64,000 nt of DNA from Aromatoleum toluvorans (GTDB lineage: Bacteria > Pseudomonadota > Gammaproteobacteria > Burkholderiales > Rhodocyclaceae): assembly GCF_012910905.1 (NCBI RefSeq), contig NZ_WTVN01000014.1:1-64000 (forward strand), read 5' to 3'. The notes under the pieces are model-generated. The model saw only the letters and a list, made by a program, of their open reading frames with translations. It searched no databases and had not been told where the DNA came from. Within the stretch, counting starts at the first letter, position 1. The number at the start of each line of letters is the position of its first letter. The translations under genes and the position numbers were made by a program. Positions 14,224 to 24,844 of the stretch are shown here, piece after piece.

Positions 14224-16088
14224 ACCTGAATCTCATCCACCTTGTGACCCGCCAGCGCCTGACGGATGCTCTTGTCCATGCGGCGGGCGGCAAATTCGTT
14301 GGTAGCACGGGACAGCGCTTCCGTGCTGCGCTTGATGGCACGCGGGTCGTGGCCGGCGGCCATGTCGCGCGTTTCGGCGACCGCGGCGTCGATGGCGGCA
14401 CGCTCCTCGGCGCTCAGCAGGTCGCCATCCTGCTCCAGCGCTGCGAGCGTCGCCTCGATCACGCGATCGGCCTCGACCTGCTGCTCGCGCAGCGCGCGCG
14501 CATCGATGTCCTCGGACGCGCGCTCGACGCCGTCGCGCAGCATACCGGCGATCTCGTCGTCGGTCAGCCCGTAGGACGGCTTCACCAGCACGCTGGCCTC
14601 GACGCCCGACGACATCTCGCGTGCCGACACCGACAGCAGACCGTCCGCATCGACCTGGAAAGTCACGCGAATCCGCGCCGCACCGGCCGCCATCGGCGGA
14701 ATGCCGCGCAGTTCGAAGCGGGCGAGCGAGCGACAATCGGCGACGAGTTCGCGTTCGCCCTGTACGACGTGGAAAGCCATCGCCGTCTGGCCGTCCTTGT
14801 AGGTCGTGAACTCCTGCGCACGTGCGATAGGCAGCGTCGAGTTGCGCGGCACGACCTTCTCGGTCAGCCCGCCCATCGTCTCGAGGCCGAGCGACAGCGG
14901 GATCACGTCGAGCAGCAACCAGTCGTCGTCGTCCTTGCGGTTGCCCGCGAGCACGTTCGCCTGGATCGCCGCGCCCAGCGCGACGACCTTGTCCGGGTCG
15001 AGATTGGTGAGCGGCTCCTGGCCGAAGAAGTCCGCCACCGCGCGCTGGATATGCGGCATGCGGGTGGCTCCGCCGACCATCACGACCCCCTTGACGTCCT
15101 CGGGAGCGAGGCCGGCATCGCGCAGCACCTTGCGCATCGGCGCGACGGTCTTCTGCACAAGATGCCTGGTCATGTCGGCGAACTGCCCGCGCGTCACCAC
15201 AAGATCCACTTTCTCGCCGGTCGACAGCGCCGCCTTGATCGGCGCCTCCTCGCAGGCGGTCAGCAATTCCTTGGCTTCGCGCGCCTTCATCAGCAGACGC
15301 CGGGCGTCCTCGCTCGTGGGCGGATCGATTTCGCTCTGGTCCAGCGCCCAGCAGAACAGGCGGTGATCGAAGTCGTCGCCGCCCAGCGCCGCATCGCCGT
15401 TGGTCGCCAGCACCTCGAAGATGCCGCGCGAGAGCTTCAGGATGGAGAGGTCGAACGTGCCGCCGCCGAGGTCGTACACCGCATAGACGCCCTCCGCCGC
15501 GTTGTCGAGGCCGTACGCAACCGCTGCGGCGGTCGGCTCGTTGAGAAGCCGCAGCACGTTGAGGCCGGCCAGCTTCGCCGCGTCCTTGGTCGCCTGCCGC
15601 TGCGCGTCGTCGAAATAGGCCGGCACGGTGATCACCGCGCCGGTGAGTTCGCCCCCCAGGCTCGCCTTCCCACGCTCGCCGAGCACTTTCAGAATTTCTG
15701 CCGAGATCTCCACCGGGGACTTGATGCCCTGCACCGTGCGCAGGCGCAGCATTCCGCCGGCATCGACGAAATCGTAGGGCATCGATTCGATGTAGGCGAC
15801 ATCCTTGAGGCCGCGCCCCATGAAGCGCTTGACCGACATGATCGTGTTCTTCGGATCGGTCGCATGCGCGACCGCCGCACTGCGGCCGACCTCGACCGTG
15901 CCGTCGGTGTGATAGCGGACGATGGACGGAACCATCGACCGCCCGTCCTCATCCGCCAGGCACACCGCGATACCGTTGCGCACCGTCGCCACCAGCGAAT
16001 TCGTGGTGCCGAGGTCGATGCCGACGGCAAGGCGGTGCTTGTGCGGCTCGGTCGACAGACCGGGCTCGGCAATCTGCAAAAGGGCCAT
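14220..16088 (-). CDS. hscA: Fe-S protein assembly chaperone HscA
   Basis: Specialised Hsp70 ATPase that, with HscB, releases clusters from IscU after binding its LPPVK motif. The 622-aa protein has the Hsp70 phosphate loop [13 protein letters not shown] (residues about 23-35), the second signature [15 protein letters not shown] and the third [14 protein letters not shown] substrate-binding domain and an alpha lid follow. The length of about 620 and the neighbouring hscB, iscU and fdx separate it from DnaK. It overlaps fdx by 4 nt, and its ATG overlaps the hscB stop by 1 nt. Confidence 0.96.
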   Translation of the reverse strand: MALLQIAEPGLSTEPHKHRLAVGIDLGTTNSLVATVRNGIAVCLADEDGRSMVPSIVRYHTDGTVEVGRSAAVAHATDPKNTIMSVKRFMGRGLKDVAYIESMPYDFVDAGGMLRLRTVQGIKSPVEISAEILKVLGERGKASLGGELTGAVITVPAYFDDAQRQATKDAAKLAGLNVLRLLNEPTAAAVAYGLDNAAEGVYAVYDLGGGTFDLSILKLSRGIFEVLATNGDAALGGDDFDHRLFCWALDQSEIDPPTSEDARRLLMKAREAKELLTACEEAPIKAALSTGEKVDLVVTRGQFADMTRHLVQKTVAPMRKVLRDAGLAPEDVKGVVMVGGATRMPHIQRAVADFFGQEPLTNLDPDKVVALGAAIQANVLAGNRKDDDDWLLLDVIPLSLGLETMGGLTEKVVPRNSTLPIARAQEFTTYKDGQTAMAFHVVQGERELVADCRSLARFELRGIPPMAAGAARIRVTFQVDADGLLSVSAREMSSGVEASVLVKPSYGLTDDEIAGMLRDGVERASEDIDARALREQQVEADRVIEATLAALEQDGDLLSAEERAAIDAAVAETRDMAAGHDPRAIKRSTEALSRATNEFAARRMDKSIRQALAGHKVDEIQV

Positions 16089-16621
16089 CAGGTCTCCAGC
16101 GCCTCGAGGGCGTCGTCGATCTCGTGTTGGAGTTTTTCCATGAACATCAGGCGACGCACGGTCTCCGCGGCACCCGCGTAGTCCTGCTCGTCGTCACACT
16201 GCCGCGCCAGCTCGTCGAAGACCTCACGCGAATGCTGGCGCAGCCGCGTATGCAGCTGCGTCAGCTCCTCGGATTCACGCGCCGCGCGCGCTTCCTCGAC
16301 CGCCTCGCGCCATTCCATCTGCTCCATCAGGAAGGCGGGGGACATGGCCGTGTTCGTGTGCAGCCCGGCATCGACACCCATCAACTCGAGCAGGTAGGTC
16401 GCGCGCGGCAAGGGCTTGCGCAGCGTGCGGAAGCCCTCGTTCACCTGCGTCGCCCACTGCATCGACAGGCGCTTCTCGCTGTCGGGCAGATGCGCGAAGC
16501 GGTCGGGATGCACCCGCCCCTGCAGGTCATGGAAGGCGAGTTCCAGCGCGGCCTCGTCGATGCGAAACCGCCGCGGCAGCCCGAACAGTTCGAAGAAGTC
16601 CTGCTGGAGGTCGATGCTCAT
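16088..16621 (-). CDS. hscB: Fe-S assembly co-chaperone HscB
   Basis: J-domain protein that delivers IscU to HscA and stimulates its ATPase. The 177-aa product has an N-terminal J domain with the HPD motif (VHPDRFAH, around residues 37-44) and a C-terminal three-helix bundle for IscU binding (ERLxxL-like segments, [13 protein letters not shown]). Length and start [16 protein letters not shown] fit the family. It sits between iscA (19 nt upstream) and hscA (1-nt overlap). Confidence 0.95.
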   Translation of the reverse strand: MSIDLQQDFFELFGLPRRFRIDEAALELAFHDLQGRVHPDRFAHLPDSEKRLSMQWATQVNEGFRTLRKPLPRATYLLELMGVDAGLHTNTAMSPAFLMEQMEWREAVEEARAARESEELTQLHTRLRQHSREVFDELARQCDDEQDYAGAAETVRRLMFMEKLQHEIDDALEALET

Positions 16622-16640
16622 CGGATCCGTGCCGCCGCCT

Positions 16641-16964
16641 TCAGACGTTGAAGCTCTCGCCGCAGCCGCACGAGTCCTTCACGTTCGGGTTGTTGAACTT
16701 GAAGCCTTCGTTCAGGCCCTCACGCACGAAGTCGAGCTCGGTGCCGTCGAGGTAGGCGAGGCTCTTCTGGTCGACGATGACCTTCACGCCGTTGCTCTCG
16801 AACACCACGTCGTCGTCATGCGTCTCGTCAACGAACTCCAGACGGTAGGCCATGCCCGAACACCCCGAGGTCCGCACCCCGAGACGGATCCCCAAGCCCT
16901 TGCCGCGCTTGGCGATGAAGTTCGAAACGTGCCTGGCCGCGCTCGTGCTCACAGTGACGCTCAT
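16641..16964 (-). CDS. iscA: Iron-sulfur cluster assembly protein IscA
   Basis: A-type carrier that binds iron or a Fe-S cluster and passes it to apoproteins. The 107-aa sequence retains the three ligands C35 (TSGCSGMAY) and C99/C101 ([10 protein letters not shown]). IscA is favoured over ErpA by position directly after iscU and by length. It is 17 nt from iscU and 19 nt from hscB in the isc operon. Confidence 0.95.
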   Translation of the reverse strand: MSVTVSTSAARHVSNFIAKRGKGLGIRLGVRTSGCSGMAYRLEFVDETHDDDVVFESNGVKVIVDQKSLAYLDGTELDFVREGLNEGFKFNNPNVKDSCGCGESFNV

Positions 16965-16981
16965 GATTCCGCCTCCCGATG

Positions 16982-17365
16982 TCAGCCTTCGTGCTTCTTT
17001 TTATAGTCCGCCACTGCCGCCTTGATCGCGTCTTCCGCGAGGATCGAGCAGTGGATTTTAACCGGCGGCAGCGCAAGCTCCTCGGCGATCTGGGTGTTCT
17101 TGATCTCGAGCGCCTGTTCGACGGTCTTGCCCTTGACCCACTCGGTCACGAGCGAGCTCGACGCGATCGCCGAGCCACAGCCGTAGGTCTTGAACTTCGC
17201 ATCCTCGATGACGCCGTCCTTGCCCACCTTGATCTGCAGCTTCATCACGTCGCCACAGGCCGGCGCGCCGACCATGCCGGTGCCCACGCCTTCGTCGTCC
17301 TTCGCGAACGCGCCGACGTTGCGGGGATTCTCGTAGTGATCGAGCACTTTTTCGCTGTATGCCAT
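16982..17365 (-). CDS. iscU: Fe-S cluster scaffold protein IscU
   Basis: Scaffold on which 2Fe-2S clusters are built with sulfur from IscS. The 127-aa protein has the ligands C37 (APACGDVM, with Asp39), C63 ([10 protein letters not shown]) and H105/C106. It carries the HscA-binding peptide LPPVK at 99-103. Start [18 protein letters not shown] is canonical. It follows iscS after 23 nt. Confidence 0.97.
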   Translation of the reverse strand: MAYSEKVLDHYENPRNVGAFAKDDEGVGTGMVGAPACGDVMKLQIKVGKDGVIEDAKFKTYGCGSAIASSSLVTEWVKGKTVEQALEIKNTQIAEELALPPVKIHCSILAEDAIKAAVADYKKKHEG

Positions 17366-17388
17366 TTTCGTTCTCCTGTCTCAAGTGC

Positions 17389-18600
17389 TCAGTGGGCTGC
17401 CCACTGCACGGTATTCAGATCGACGCCTTCCTGCACCATTTCCCACAGCGGCGACAGTTCGCGCAGCTTGCCGATCTTCTCGTGCAGCAGACGGATCGCG
17501 TAATCGACTTCCTCTTCGGTCGTGAAGCGGCCGATCGTGAAGCGGATCGAGCTGTGCGCCAACTCGTCGTTGCGCCCCAGCGCGCGCAGCACGTAGGACG
17601 GCTCCAGGCTCGCCGACGTACAGGCCGAGCCGCTCGACACCGCGATGTCCTTGACCGCCATGATCAGCGATTCGCCCTCGACATAGGCGAAGGAGATGTT
17701 GAGGTTGTGCGGAACGCGCTGCTCGAGGTCACCGTTCACATAGGTCGCATCGATGTCCTGCAGGCCCTTCAGCAGGCGGTCGCGCAGCATGCGGATACGC
17801 TCGTTCTCGACTTTCATCTCCTCGCGCGCGATGCGGAAGGCCTCGCCCATGCCGACGATCTGGTGGGTCGCCAGCGTGCCCGAACGCAGGCCACGCTCGT
17901 GGCCGCCGCCGTGCATCTGCGCCTCGAGGCGAGCGCGCGGCTTGCGGCGCACGTAGAGCGCGCCAATGCCCTTCGGGCCGTAGGTCTTGTGCGCCGAGAA
18001 GGACATCAGGTCGACCTTCAGCGTCTGCAGGTCGATCTCCACCTTGCCCGTCGCCTGCGCGGCATCGACGTGGAAAGTGATGCCCTTCTCGCGGCAGATC
18101 TCGCCGATCTCGGCGATCGGCTGGATCACGCCGATCTCGTTATTCACGAACATCACCGACACGAGGATCGTGTCCGGGCGCAGCGCGTCCCTGAACGCCG
18201 CCAGATCGATCAGGCCGTTCTCCTGCACGTCGAGATAGGTCGCCTCGAAGCCCTGGCGCTCGAGCTCGCGGAAGGTGTCGAGCACGGCCTTGTGCTCGGT
18301 CTTCACCGTGATGATGTGCTTGCCCTTGCCCTTGTAGAACTGCGCGGCGCCCTTGATCGCGAGGTTGTTCGACTCGGTCGCGCCCGACGTCCACACGATT
18401 TCCTTCGCGTCCGCATTGACCAGCGCGGCGATCTGCTCGCGCGCGTCCTCGACTGCCTTCTCCGCTTCCCAGCCGTAGGCATGCGAGCGGCTCGCCGGGT
18501 TGCCGAAATGCTCGGTGAGCCACGGAATCATCGCCTGCGCGACGCGCGGATCGACCGGCGTTGTGGCGGAGTAATCCAGGTAGATCGGGAACTTCAGCAT
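17389..18600 (-). CDS. iscS: Cysteine desulfurase IscS
   Basis: PLP enzyme that takes sulfur from cysteine for Fe-S clusters, tRNA thiolation and cofactors. The 403-aa protein has His103 (TEHKA), the PLP Lys205 in [10 protein letters not shown] and the persulfide-forming Cys327 on the mobile loop [14 protein letters not shown], matching group I IscS. It lies immediately before iscU. A second, more divergent desulfurase gene lies 25 nt upstream, so the operon carries two such enzymes; this one is the canonical partner of IscU by similarity. Confidence 0.96.
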   Translation of the reverse strand: MLKFPIYLDYSATTPVDPRVAQAMIPWLTEHFGNPASRSHAYGWEAEKAVEDAREQIAALVNADAKEIVWTSGATESNNLAIKGAAQFYKGKGKHIITVKTEHKAVLDTFRELERQGFEATYLDVQENGLIDLAAFRDALRPDTILVSVMFVNNEIGVIQPIAEIGEICREKGITFHVDAAQATGKVEIDLQTLKVDLMSFSAHKTYGPKGIGALYVRRKPRARLEAQMHGGGHERGLRSGTLATHQIVGMGEAFRIAREEMKVENERIRMLRDRLLKGLQDIDATYVNGDLEQRVPHNLNISFAYVEGESLIMAVKDIAVSSGSACTSASLEPSYVLRALGRNDELAHSSIRFTIGRFTTEEEVDYAIRLLHEKIGKLRELSPLWEMVQEGVDLNTVQWAAH

Positions 18601-18625
18601 CGGTATTCCTCCGTCGGTCGTTCGA

Positions 18626-19777
18626 TTATTGGACCGCCACTGCGGTCAGGTTATTCAGTTCGGCGATTTGCCGGCTCAGGCAGGCCAGGAAATCGAGCAC
18701 GTCGTTCTCGCGCGTATCGCGTCCCAGGCTGACCCGCACGGCACCGCGCGCGATCTCGCGCTCGACGCCCATCGCGAGCAGGGTGTGCGATGGCTCCGGA
18801 TTCGCGCTCGAACACGCGGAACCGCTCGCGCATGCAAACCCGGCGCGATCGAGCCTGGCCACCAGCGTTTCGCCGTCCAGCCCCTGGGCGGCGAAGAATA
18901 CGGTATTCGGCAGGCGCGGCACGCCGGCGGAAAAAATCCGCATGCCGTGCCCGGCCAATCCCGCCTCGAGACGATCGCGCAGCGCGGACAAGCGCGCATT
19001 TTCCTCGGACACGCGCGCCGCCGCCAGTTCACAGGCGAGGCCGAAGCCGACGATCGCCGCCACGTTCTCGGTGCCGGAGCGCAAACCGCGCTCCTGCCCG
19101 CCGCCGGCGAGCAGCGGCGCAAGCTCCAGCCGCTTGTCGACCACCAAGGCACCCGCGCCCAGCGGACCACCCACCTTGTGCGCCGACAGCGTCATCGCAC
19201 TGACACCCAATGCGCGAAAATCAACGCCGATTTTGCCCAGGGCCTGCACCGCGTCGGTGTGGAACCAGGCGCCCGCTTCCCTCGCTTCCCGCGCCAGCGT
19301 CGCGACATCCTGCAGCACACCGGTCTCGTTGTTCGCGAGCATCACCGACACGAGCGCCGGCTTTGCCGCCAGCACGGCTTGCCAGTCGGAACTCTTGACC
19401 AGCCCCGTACGGTCCACCGCGATCTCGCGCACCGTCCAGTCGGCGCGCCGCAACTGCCTCGCCGGCTCGCGCACACAGGGATGCTCGATCGCACTGATCG
19501 CGATCAGCCCGGGCTTCGTCAGGCCCGCAGCCCCCTTCACGAACAGGTTGTTCGCTTCGGTACCGCCGCTCGTGAAGATCACTTCGGTCGCGTGCGCGCC
19601 AACCGCCGCCGCCACCTTGGCGCGCGCCTCGTCGATTGCCGCACGCGCCTGCCGGCCATATTCATGCCGGCTCGACGCATTCCCGAAGCGGCTGCCCAGC
19701 CACGGCAGCATCGCCTCGCGCACAGCCGGATCGAGCGGCGCGGTAGCGTTCCAGTCGAGATAGACGGGGGTGAACAC
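18626..19777 (-). CDS. Second cysteine desulfurase (IscS/NifS-like), between iscR and iscS
   Basis: A 383-aa fold-type I PLP enzyme related to, but clearly different from, the IscS encoded next to it. It keeps the catalytic set: His99 (IEHPC), Lys201 ([11 protein letters not shown]) and Cys322 on the loop [15 protein letters not shown], so it should be active. It differs from IscS at the N terminus ([12 protein letters not shown] against [12 protein letters not shown]) and is 20 residues shorter. The start is the GTG at 19777, where homology begins; GGGA lies upstream. It sits 17 nt after iscR and 25 nt before iscS, so IscR should control it. Its role (spare desulfurase, stress or delivery to another acceptor) cannot be read from sequence. 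Confidence 0.88.
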   Translation of the reverse strand: MFTPVYLDWNATAPLDPAVREAMLPWLGSRFGNASSRHEYGRQARAAIDEARAKVAAAVGAHATEVIFTSGGTEANNLFVKGAAGLTKPGLIAISAIEHPCVREPARQLRRADWTVREIAVDRTGLVKSSDWQAVLAAKPALVSVMLANNETGVLQDVATLAREAREAGAWFHTDAVQALGKIGVDFRALGVSAMTLSAHKVGGPLGAGALVVDKRLELAPLLAGGGQERGLRSGTENVAAIVGFGLACELAAARVSEENARLSALRDRLEAGLAGHGMRIFSAGVPRLPNTVFFAAQGLDGETLVARLDRAGFACASGSACSSANPEPSHTLLAMGVEREIARGAVRVSLGRDTRENDVLDFLACLSRQIAELNNLTAVAVQ

Positions 19778-19794
19778 GCTGACGCGATCCCGTG

Positions 19795-20277
19795 TCAGGC
19801 CGCAGCCGCCTCGCGCATCGCGACCATCGCGCGCCGGCGCACGTCCTTGAGCACGCTCATGTCCGGATCCGGCTTGATCTCGCGATGGACCAGCGCATTC
19901 AACGTCACCGAGTCGAGATACTCGTACATGCGCTTGTTGAGGTTCGCCCACAGATCGTGGGTCAGGCAGCGATGCTCGTCCTGACAGTTCTGTTTCCCGC
20001 CGCACTGCGTCGCGTCGAGCGGCTCATCCACCGCGACGATGATGTCGGCGACGGTGATGCGCGACATGTCGCGCGCCAGCCGATAGCCGCCGCCCGGGCC
20101 CCGCACACTGGAGACCAGCTTGTGACGACGCAGCTTGCCGAACAGCTGTTCGAGATACGACAGCGAGATCTTCTGCCGGTCGGCAATACCCGCCAGCGTC
20201 ACCGGACCTTCACCCTGGCGCGACGCCAGATCGATCATGGCGGTGACGGCAAATCGTCCTTTGGTCGTCAGTCTCAT
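19795..20277 (-). CDS. iscR: Fe-S cluster regulator IscR
   Basis: Rrf2-family transcription factor that senses its own 2Fe-2S cluster and represses the isc operon when clusters are plentiful. The 160-aa product begins MRLTTKGRFAVTAMIDLA with the winged helix-turn-helix. It carries the ligands C92, C98, C104 and H107. AAGGAG precedes the ATG. It is the first gene of the isc operon, and a fitting IscR type 1 operator overlaps its promoter (20338-20370), indicating autoregulation. Confidence 0.96.
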   Translation of the reverse strand: MRLTTKGRFAVTAMIDLASRQGEGPVTLAGIADRQKISLSYLEQLFGKLRRHKLVSSVRGPGGGYRLARDMSRITVADIIVAVDEPLDATQCGGKQNCQDEHRCLTHDLWANLNKRMYEYLDSVTLNALVHREIKPDPDMSVLKDVRRRAMVAMREAAAA

Positions 20278-20337
20278 GTTGGAGCTCCTTCTATCGCGGA
20301 GATTCTCGCCCGGGAAAATACCCGAACGTTTCGCTCA

Positions 20338-20366
20338 ACTATACGGAGCCCGACAAAATCAGTCAA
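20338..20366 (-). promoter_or_regulatory. Sigma-70 promoter of the isc operon
   Basis: Read on the minus strand: -35 TTGACT (20366-20361), 17-nt spacer, -10 TATAGT (20343-20338), about 60 nt upstream of the iscR ATG. Spacing and hexamers are close to consensus. It lies in the 104-nt gap between cysE and iscR. Confidence 0.85.
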
Positions 20367-20370
20367 CTAC
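20346..20370 (-). promoter_or_regulatory. IscR type 1 operator overlapping the isc -35 box
   Basis: The minus-strand 25-mer contains TTGACT, then GATTTTG, then TCGGG. It fits the published type 1 pattern ATASYYGACTRWWWYAGTCRRSTAT at most positions; the outer ATA/TAT bases are degenerate. It covers the -35 region, the position expected for repression by holo-IscR. The match was made by eye. Confidence 0.7.
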
Positions 20371-20381
20371 TCGGATGTCAC

Positions 20382-21149
20382 TCAATCAACCATCTTCGAT
20401 AGGCGTTGCGCGTCGAATTCGTCGCTCTTCTCGATCGTCGCATCGAGGCTGAAACCCGCCTTCTCGAGCCGCTCGACCAGCAACTGGATGCGGCGATCGG
20501 TCTCCACCGCATGATCGAGCAAGCCATGCAGCGCTTTCGTCAGCGGATCATCCATCTGCTTCGTCACGCCATAGGCCGAGAACCCCATCTGCTCGGCCTT
20601 CTGCTCGCGCGCACGGTCACGCGCGTTGTCGCGATCCGGTTCGATGACGCGCGCCGGGTTGCCCACGGCGGTCGCGCCCGCAGGCACCGGCTTCACGACG
20701 ACGGCATTGGAGCCGACGCGCGCGCCATCGCCAACCGTGAACCCGCCCAGCACCTTGGCGCCCGCACCGATCACGACGCCCTTCCCCAGCGTCGGGTGGC
20801 GCTTGGTGCCGCGATAGAGCGAGGTGCCGCCCAGCGTCACCGCCTGGTAGATCGTGCAATCGTCGCCGATCTCGGCCGTCTCGCCGATCACCACGCCCAT
20901 GCCGTGATCGATGAAGACCCGCCTGCCGATCGTGGCCCCCGGGTGGATCTCGATCCCGGTGAGGAAACGGCTGACGTGGCTGACGAAACGCCCGACCCAG
21001 TAGAACCCGCGCGTCCATGCCGCATGCGCGAAGCGGTGCAGGAACAGCGCGTGCACGCCGGGGTAGCAGGTCAGCACTTCCCAGGTCGAGCGGGCGGCGG
21101 GGTCGCGTTCGCGAACGCTGGCCAGATCTTCGCGCAGGCGGCTGAACAT
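20382..21149 (-). CDS. cysE: Serine O-acetyltransferase
   Basis: Makes O-acetylserine from serine and acetyl-CoA, the carbon acceptor for sulfide in cysteine synthesis. The 255-aa protein has a helical N-terminal domain and a left-handed beta-helix of hexapeptide repeats ([42 protein letters not shown]), with the catalytic His-Asp environment [10 protein letters not shown]. The C-terminal tail is longer than in the short CysE types. It lies upstream of iscR on the same strand, so cysteine supply sits next to the operon that consumes cysteine sulfur. A separate promoter lies between the two. Confidence 0.95.
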   Translation of the reverse strand: MFSRLREDLASVRERDPAARSTWEVLTCYPGVHALFLHRFAHAAWTRGFYWVGRFVSHVSRFLTGIEIHPGATIGRRVFIDHGMGVVIGETAEIGDDCTIYQAVTLGGTSLYRGTKRHPTLGKGVVIGAGAKVLGGFTVGDGARVGSNAVVVKPVPAGATAVGNPARVIEPDRDNARDRAREQKAEQMGFSAYGVTKQMDDPLTKALHGLLDHAVETDRRIQLLVERLEKAGFSLDATIEKSDEFDAQRLSKMVD

Positions 21150-21190
21150 GAATGATTGCTCCGGTGTCCGAATGTCAATTCCCGACGATT

Positions 21191-21919
21191 TTAGTCAGCT
21201 TTGCGCTCAAACGCACTAATAATGCCGCGAAGGATGTTTACTTCCTCTTTTTCGAGCCGGACGCGACCGAACAGGCGCCGCAACCGCTGCAGCAGGCGCT
21301 TCGGATTGGCCGGATCGTAGAAACCGCTGGCCGTCATCGCCCTTTCCAGATGGCGATGGAAACCTTCCACGTCCTCGAACGGGGCCAGGTCCGGCAGCGG
21401 CTCCGCGGGCGGCACCGGGTCCAGCGCCGTCATCCGCAGCTCGTAGCACAGCAACTGCACCGCAGCGCCGAGATTGAGCGACGAAAAAGCCGGGTTGGCC
21501 GGAATCGTCACCGGCATCGAGCAGAGCCCGACCTCGTCGTTCGTGAGCCCGCTCGTTTCGTTGCCGAACACCAGCGCAACCTCGCCCTTACCGGCGAACG
21601 ACACCAGCTCCGGAGCGGCCTCGCGCGCGTTGCGCACCGGCACCGAGCGCTCGCGCCGTCGTGCCGTGACGGCGGCCGACAGGATCGTGCCTTCGAGCGC
21701 CTCCTCCAGCGAGCCGACAACCCGCGCGGCCGCCAGGAGATCGCCGGCCCCGGACGCGCGCGCGTCCGCCACCGGATCGGGGAAGGAGGAAGGTTCGACC
21801 AGCCACAGCCGGCTCAGCCCCATCGTCTTCATCGCGCGCGCAGCGGCGCCGATGTTGCCGGGATGGCTGGTACGGGAAAGTACGATACGGATGCGGTCGA
21901 GCGCGATGGCGCCGTTCAT
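21191..21919 (-). CDS. trmJ: tRNA (cytidine/uridine-2'-O-)-methyltransferase TrmJ
   Basis: SPOUT-class methyltransferase that 2'-O-methylates residue 32 in the tRNA anticodon loop. The 242-aa product begins with [27 protein letters not shown]. It has the SPOUT knot motifs [14 protein letters not shown] and the late segment [18 protein letters not shown], and its C-terminal extension fits TrmJ. It is 41 nt upstream of cysE on the same strand and is divergent from suhB across an AT-rich 77-nt gap that must hold promoters for both. Confidence 0.92.
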   Translation of the reverse strand: MNGAIALDRIRIVLSRTSHPGNIGAAARAMKTMGLSRLWLVEPSSFPDPVADARASGAGDLLAAARVVGSLEEALEGTILSAAVTARRRERSVPVRNAREAAPELVSFAGKGEVALVFGNETSGLTNDEVGLCSMPVTIPANPAFSSLNLGAAVQLLCYELRMTALDPVPPAEPLPDLAPFEDVEGFHRHLERAMTASGFYDPANPKRLLQRLRRLFGRVRLEKEEVNILRGIISAFERKAD

Positions 21920-21996
21920 ATTAAAATACTTCGTTTTATTGGAATTCTTCCGAGCGGGGCGCTCACCGGCCCCCGACTCCAGCGAGACCGACGCGC

Positions 21997-22803
21997 ATGC
22001 ACCCCACCCTCAACATCGCAGTGAAAGCCGCCCGCCGCGCGGGCTCCATCATCAATCGCGCCTCGCTGCAGCTGGACCAGGTGTCGGTCCAGGCGAAGTC
22101 TCCGAACGATTTCGTCACCGAGGTCGACCAGGCTGCCGAAGCCGCCATCATCGAGGTCCTGCGCGAAGCATACCCGGAGCACGGCATTCTAGCAGAGGAG
22201 TCCGGCGTGTCCGCCGAGTCGTCCGACAGCGATTACCAGTGGATCATCGATCCGATCGACGGCACGACGAACTTCATCCACGGCTTCCCCCAGTATGCGA
22301 TCTCGATCGCCCTGGCGAAAGGCGGCGTGCTCGAGCAGGCCGTCATCTATGACGTCACGCGCAACGAACTCTTCACGGCCACCAAGGGCCGCGGCGCATT
22401 CCTCAACGACCGCCGCATCCGCGTCTCGAAGCGCGTCCGCCTGAACGAATCGCTGATCGGCACGGGTTTCCCGTTCCGCGAATTCGACAACGTCGACGCC
22501 TACCTCGGGATGTTCAAGGACCTCACGCAGAAAACCGCCGGCATCCGCCGCCCGGGCGCGGCGTCGCTCGACCTGGCCTACGTCGCCTGCGGCCGTCTCG
22601 ACGGCTTCTGGGAAATGGGGCTGCAACCCTGGGACATGGCGGCCGGCGTGCTGCTGATCCAGGAAGCAGGCGGACTCGTCAGCGATCTGGCCGGCGAAGC
22701 GGCCTTCATGGAAACCGGCAACGTCGTCGCCGGCACGCCGAAGATCTTCGGCCAGCTGCTGCCCATCCTCCAGGCCCACCGCACCGCAACGCTGCGCGCC
22801 TGA
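21997..22803 (+). CDS. suhB: Inositol-1-monophosphatase family protein SuhB
   Basis: Magnesium-dependent phosphatase of the FIG superfamily; in Proteobacteria SuhB also helps rRNA antitermination. The 268-aa protein shows the metal motifs EESG (67-70) and [14 protein letters not shown] (Asp85, Asp88) and a late WDMAAG motif. Start [16 protein letters not shown] is typical. It is divergent from trmJ. A 9-bp GC hairpin (22814-22836) follows 11 nt after the stop. The enzyme fold is certain; the regulatory role is known from the family, not visible here. Confidence 0.93.
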   Translation: MHPTLNIAVKAARRAGSIINRASLQLDQVSVQAKSPNDFVTEVDQAAEAAIIEVLREAYPEHGILAEESGVSAESSDSDYQWIIDPIDGTTNFIHGFPQYAISIALAKGGVLEQAVIYDVTRNELFTATKGRGAFLNDRRIRVSKRVRLNESLIGTGFPFREFDNVDAYLGMFKDLTQKTAGIRRPGAASLDLAYVACGRLDGFWEMGLQPWDMAAGVLLIQEAGGLVSDLAGEAAFMETGNVVAGTPKIFGQLLPILQAHRTATLRA

Positions 22804-22813
22804 ACGGGCCCAC

Positions 22814-22836
22814 GCGGACCGGGCAATCCGGTCCGC
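22814..22836 (+). repeat. Perfect hairpin between suhB and the DEAD-box gene
   Basis: GCGGACCGG (22814-22822), loop GCAAT, CCGGTCCGC (22828-22836). No T-run follows on either strand, so it is probably a 3'-end stabiliser or a weak terminator rather than a full intrinsic terminator. Confidence 0.5.
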
Positions 22837-22927
22837 ATTCGCGGGCCGTCGACGCCACTCCGGGCGAATTCGGTACGATGCACGCACAGCCGGTACGTCC
22901 CTCCATCTTCCCCACTCTCGGACGCCC

Positions 22928-24823
22928 ATGAATCCCACCGTCGAATCCTTTGCCCAGCTCGAGCTGAGCCCCGCGATCCTCGAAGCCCTGGCCGGCATCG
23001 GATACGAGACCCCGTCGCCCATCCAGGCGGCCTGCATTCCGCACCTGCTCGCGGGCGACGACCTGCTGGGCGAAGCCCAGACCGGAACCGGCAAGACGGC
23101 GGCGTTCGCCCTGCCCCTGCTCGACCGCCTCGACCTCGCCGTGCGGCAGCCCCAGGTCCTCGTGCTCACGCCCACGCGGGAACTCGCCATCCAGGTCGCC
23201 GAGGCGTTCCAGCGTTACGCGAAGAACCTGCCCGGCTTCCACGTGTTGCCGATCTACGGCGGCCAGAGCATGGTCGTGCAGCTGCGCCAGCTGAGCCGCG
23301 GCGCGCATGTCGTCGTCGGCACCCCGGGGCGCGTCATGGACCACATCGAGCGCCGCAGCCTCAACCTCGACGGTCTCAGGACCCTCGTGCTCGACGAGGC
23401 CGACGAGATGCTGCGCATGGGCTTCATCGACGATGTCGAGTGGATCCTCGAGCACGTACCAGTCGAACGGCAGACGGCCCTGTTCTCCGCAACAATGCCC
23501 GACGCGATCCGGCGCGTCGCGCACCGCTACCTGCGCGAGCCGCGGGAGGTGAAGATCAAGGCCGCGACGGCGACGGTGACTACCATTCGTCAGCGTTTCT
23601 GTCAGATCGCGGTCGCGCACAAGCTCGACGCGCTCACGCGCATCCTCGAGGTCGAGGAAGACTTCGATGCCGCCATCGTGTTCGTGCGCACCAAGACCGC
23701 GACCGTCGAGCTTGCCGAGAAGCTCGAGGCGCGCGGCTACGCAGCGGCGGCACTGAACGGCGACATGACCCAGCAGCTGCGCGAACGCGTGATCGAGCAG
23801 CTCAAGGGCGGCAGCCTCGACATCGTCGTCGCGACCGACGTGGCCGCACGCGGCCTGGACGTGCCGCGCATCAGCCATGTCATCAACTTCGACATTCCGT
23901 ACGACACCGAGGCCTACGTCCACCGCATCGGCCGCACCGGACGCGCGGGCCGCACCGGCACCGCCATCCTCTTCGTCGCACCGCGCGAGGCGCGCATGCT
24001 GAAGGTCATCGAGCGGGCGACGCGCCAGCCGATCGAACCGCTGCAGCTGCCATCGCGCGAAGCCGTCGCGGACAAGCGGGTTGCCGCCTTCCGCCAGCAG
24101 GTCGCCACCGTGCTCGAATCCGAGGACCTCGACTTCTTCCACGAGGTCGTCGCCGGCATGGAAGACAGCCACGATGCCGACATCCACGACATCGCCGCCG
24201 CGCTCGCCTTCCTCGCGCAACGCGAACGCCCCCTGCAACTGCCTGGCAGCGGACCGGACATCGCGATGCAATCGGCTCCGCGCCCGGAGCGCCCGCCGCG
24301 CGAGAACCGCGACGCGATCCTCCAGCGTCGGCGCGAGTTCTCCGACGGCCACCTGCAGCGCTACCGCATCGAGGTCGGCCGCAACCAGCAGGCAACCCCC
24401 AAGGACATCGTCGGCGCGATCGCAAACGAGGCCGGCATCGAGAGCCGCTTCATCGGCCAGATCAACCTGTACGAGGATTACAGCACCGTAGAGCTGCCGA
24501 GCGATTTGCCGCAGGACGTGCTCGAGATCCTGCGCCGCGTGCGCGTCCGGCAGCGTCAGCTCAACATCCGCGCGCTCGACCACGACGAGGCGCAGCGCGA
24601 CGCGGCCCGCCCGCGGCCCGGCCCCGGCCCGCGCTTCGGCTCGAAGCCCGATCACCGTCGCGAAGACGCCCCCCGCAAGCCTTTCGCGAAGCCTTGGGAC
24701 AAGCCTGCAGGCAAGCCGACCGGCGATCGCCCGCATGCGGACAAATCCTTCCACGGCGAGCGCCGCGACACGCGTGGCACGGGCTTCAAGCCGGGGAAGA
24801 AAAAGCCGCCGCGCGATCGCTGA
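22928..24823 (+). CDS. deaD: DEAD-box RNA helicase, DeaD/CsdA type
   Basis: ATP-dependent RNA helicase that acts in ribosome assembly and mRNA turnover, often at low temperature. The 631-aa protein has the Q motif (FAQLELSPAILEALAGIGY, PSPIQ), motif I AQTGTGKT, Ia PTRELAIQ, DEAD (LVLDEADEML), SAT (LFSATMP), and motif VI HRIGRTGRAGRTG. A DbpA-type RNA-binding domain (about 480-560: IEVGRNQQATPKDIVGAIANEAG) and a basic Arg/Pro/Lys tail follow. The length and C-terminal domain fit DeaD rather than RhlE. It is transcribed alone; a tRNA promoter begins 21 nt after its stop. Confidence 0.93.
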   Translation: MNPTVESFAQLELSPAILEALAGIGYETPSPIQAACIPHLLAGDDLLGEAQTGTGKTAAFALPLLDRLDLAVRQPQVLVLTPTRELAIQVAEAFQRYAKNLPGFHVLPIYGGQSMVVQLRQLSRGAHVVVGTPGRVMDHIERRSLNLDGLRTLVLDEADEMLRMGFIDDVEWILEHVPVERQTALFSATMPDAIRRVAHRYLREPREVKIKAATATVTTIRQRFCQIAVAHKLDALTRILEVEEDFDAAIVFVRTKTATVELAEKLEARGYAAAALNGDMTQQLRERVIEQLKGGSLDIVVATDVAARGLDVPRISHVINFDIPYDTEAYVHRIGRTGRAGRTGTAILFVAPREARMLKVIERATRQPIEPLQLPSREAVADKRVAAFRQQVATVLESEDLDFFHEVVAGMEDSHDADIHDIAAALAFLAQRERPLQLPGSGPDIAMQSAPRPERPPRENRDAILQRRREFSDGHLQRYRIEVGRNQQATPKDIVGAIANEAGIESRFIGQINLYEDYSTVELPSDLPQDVLEILRRVRVRQRQLNIRALDHDEAQRDAARPRPGPGPRFGSKPDHRREDAPRKPFAKPWDKPAGKPTGDRPHADKSFHGERRDTRGTGFKPGKKKPPRDR

Positions 24824-24844
24824 AGACAAAATGACCAAAGGCAG

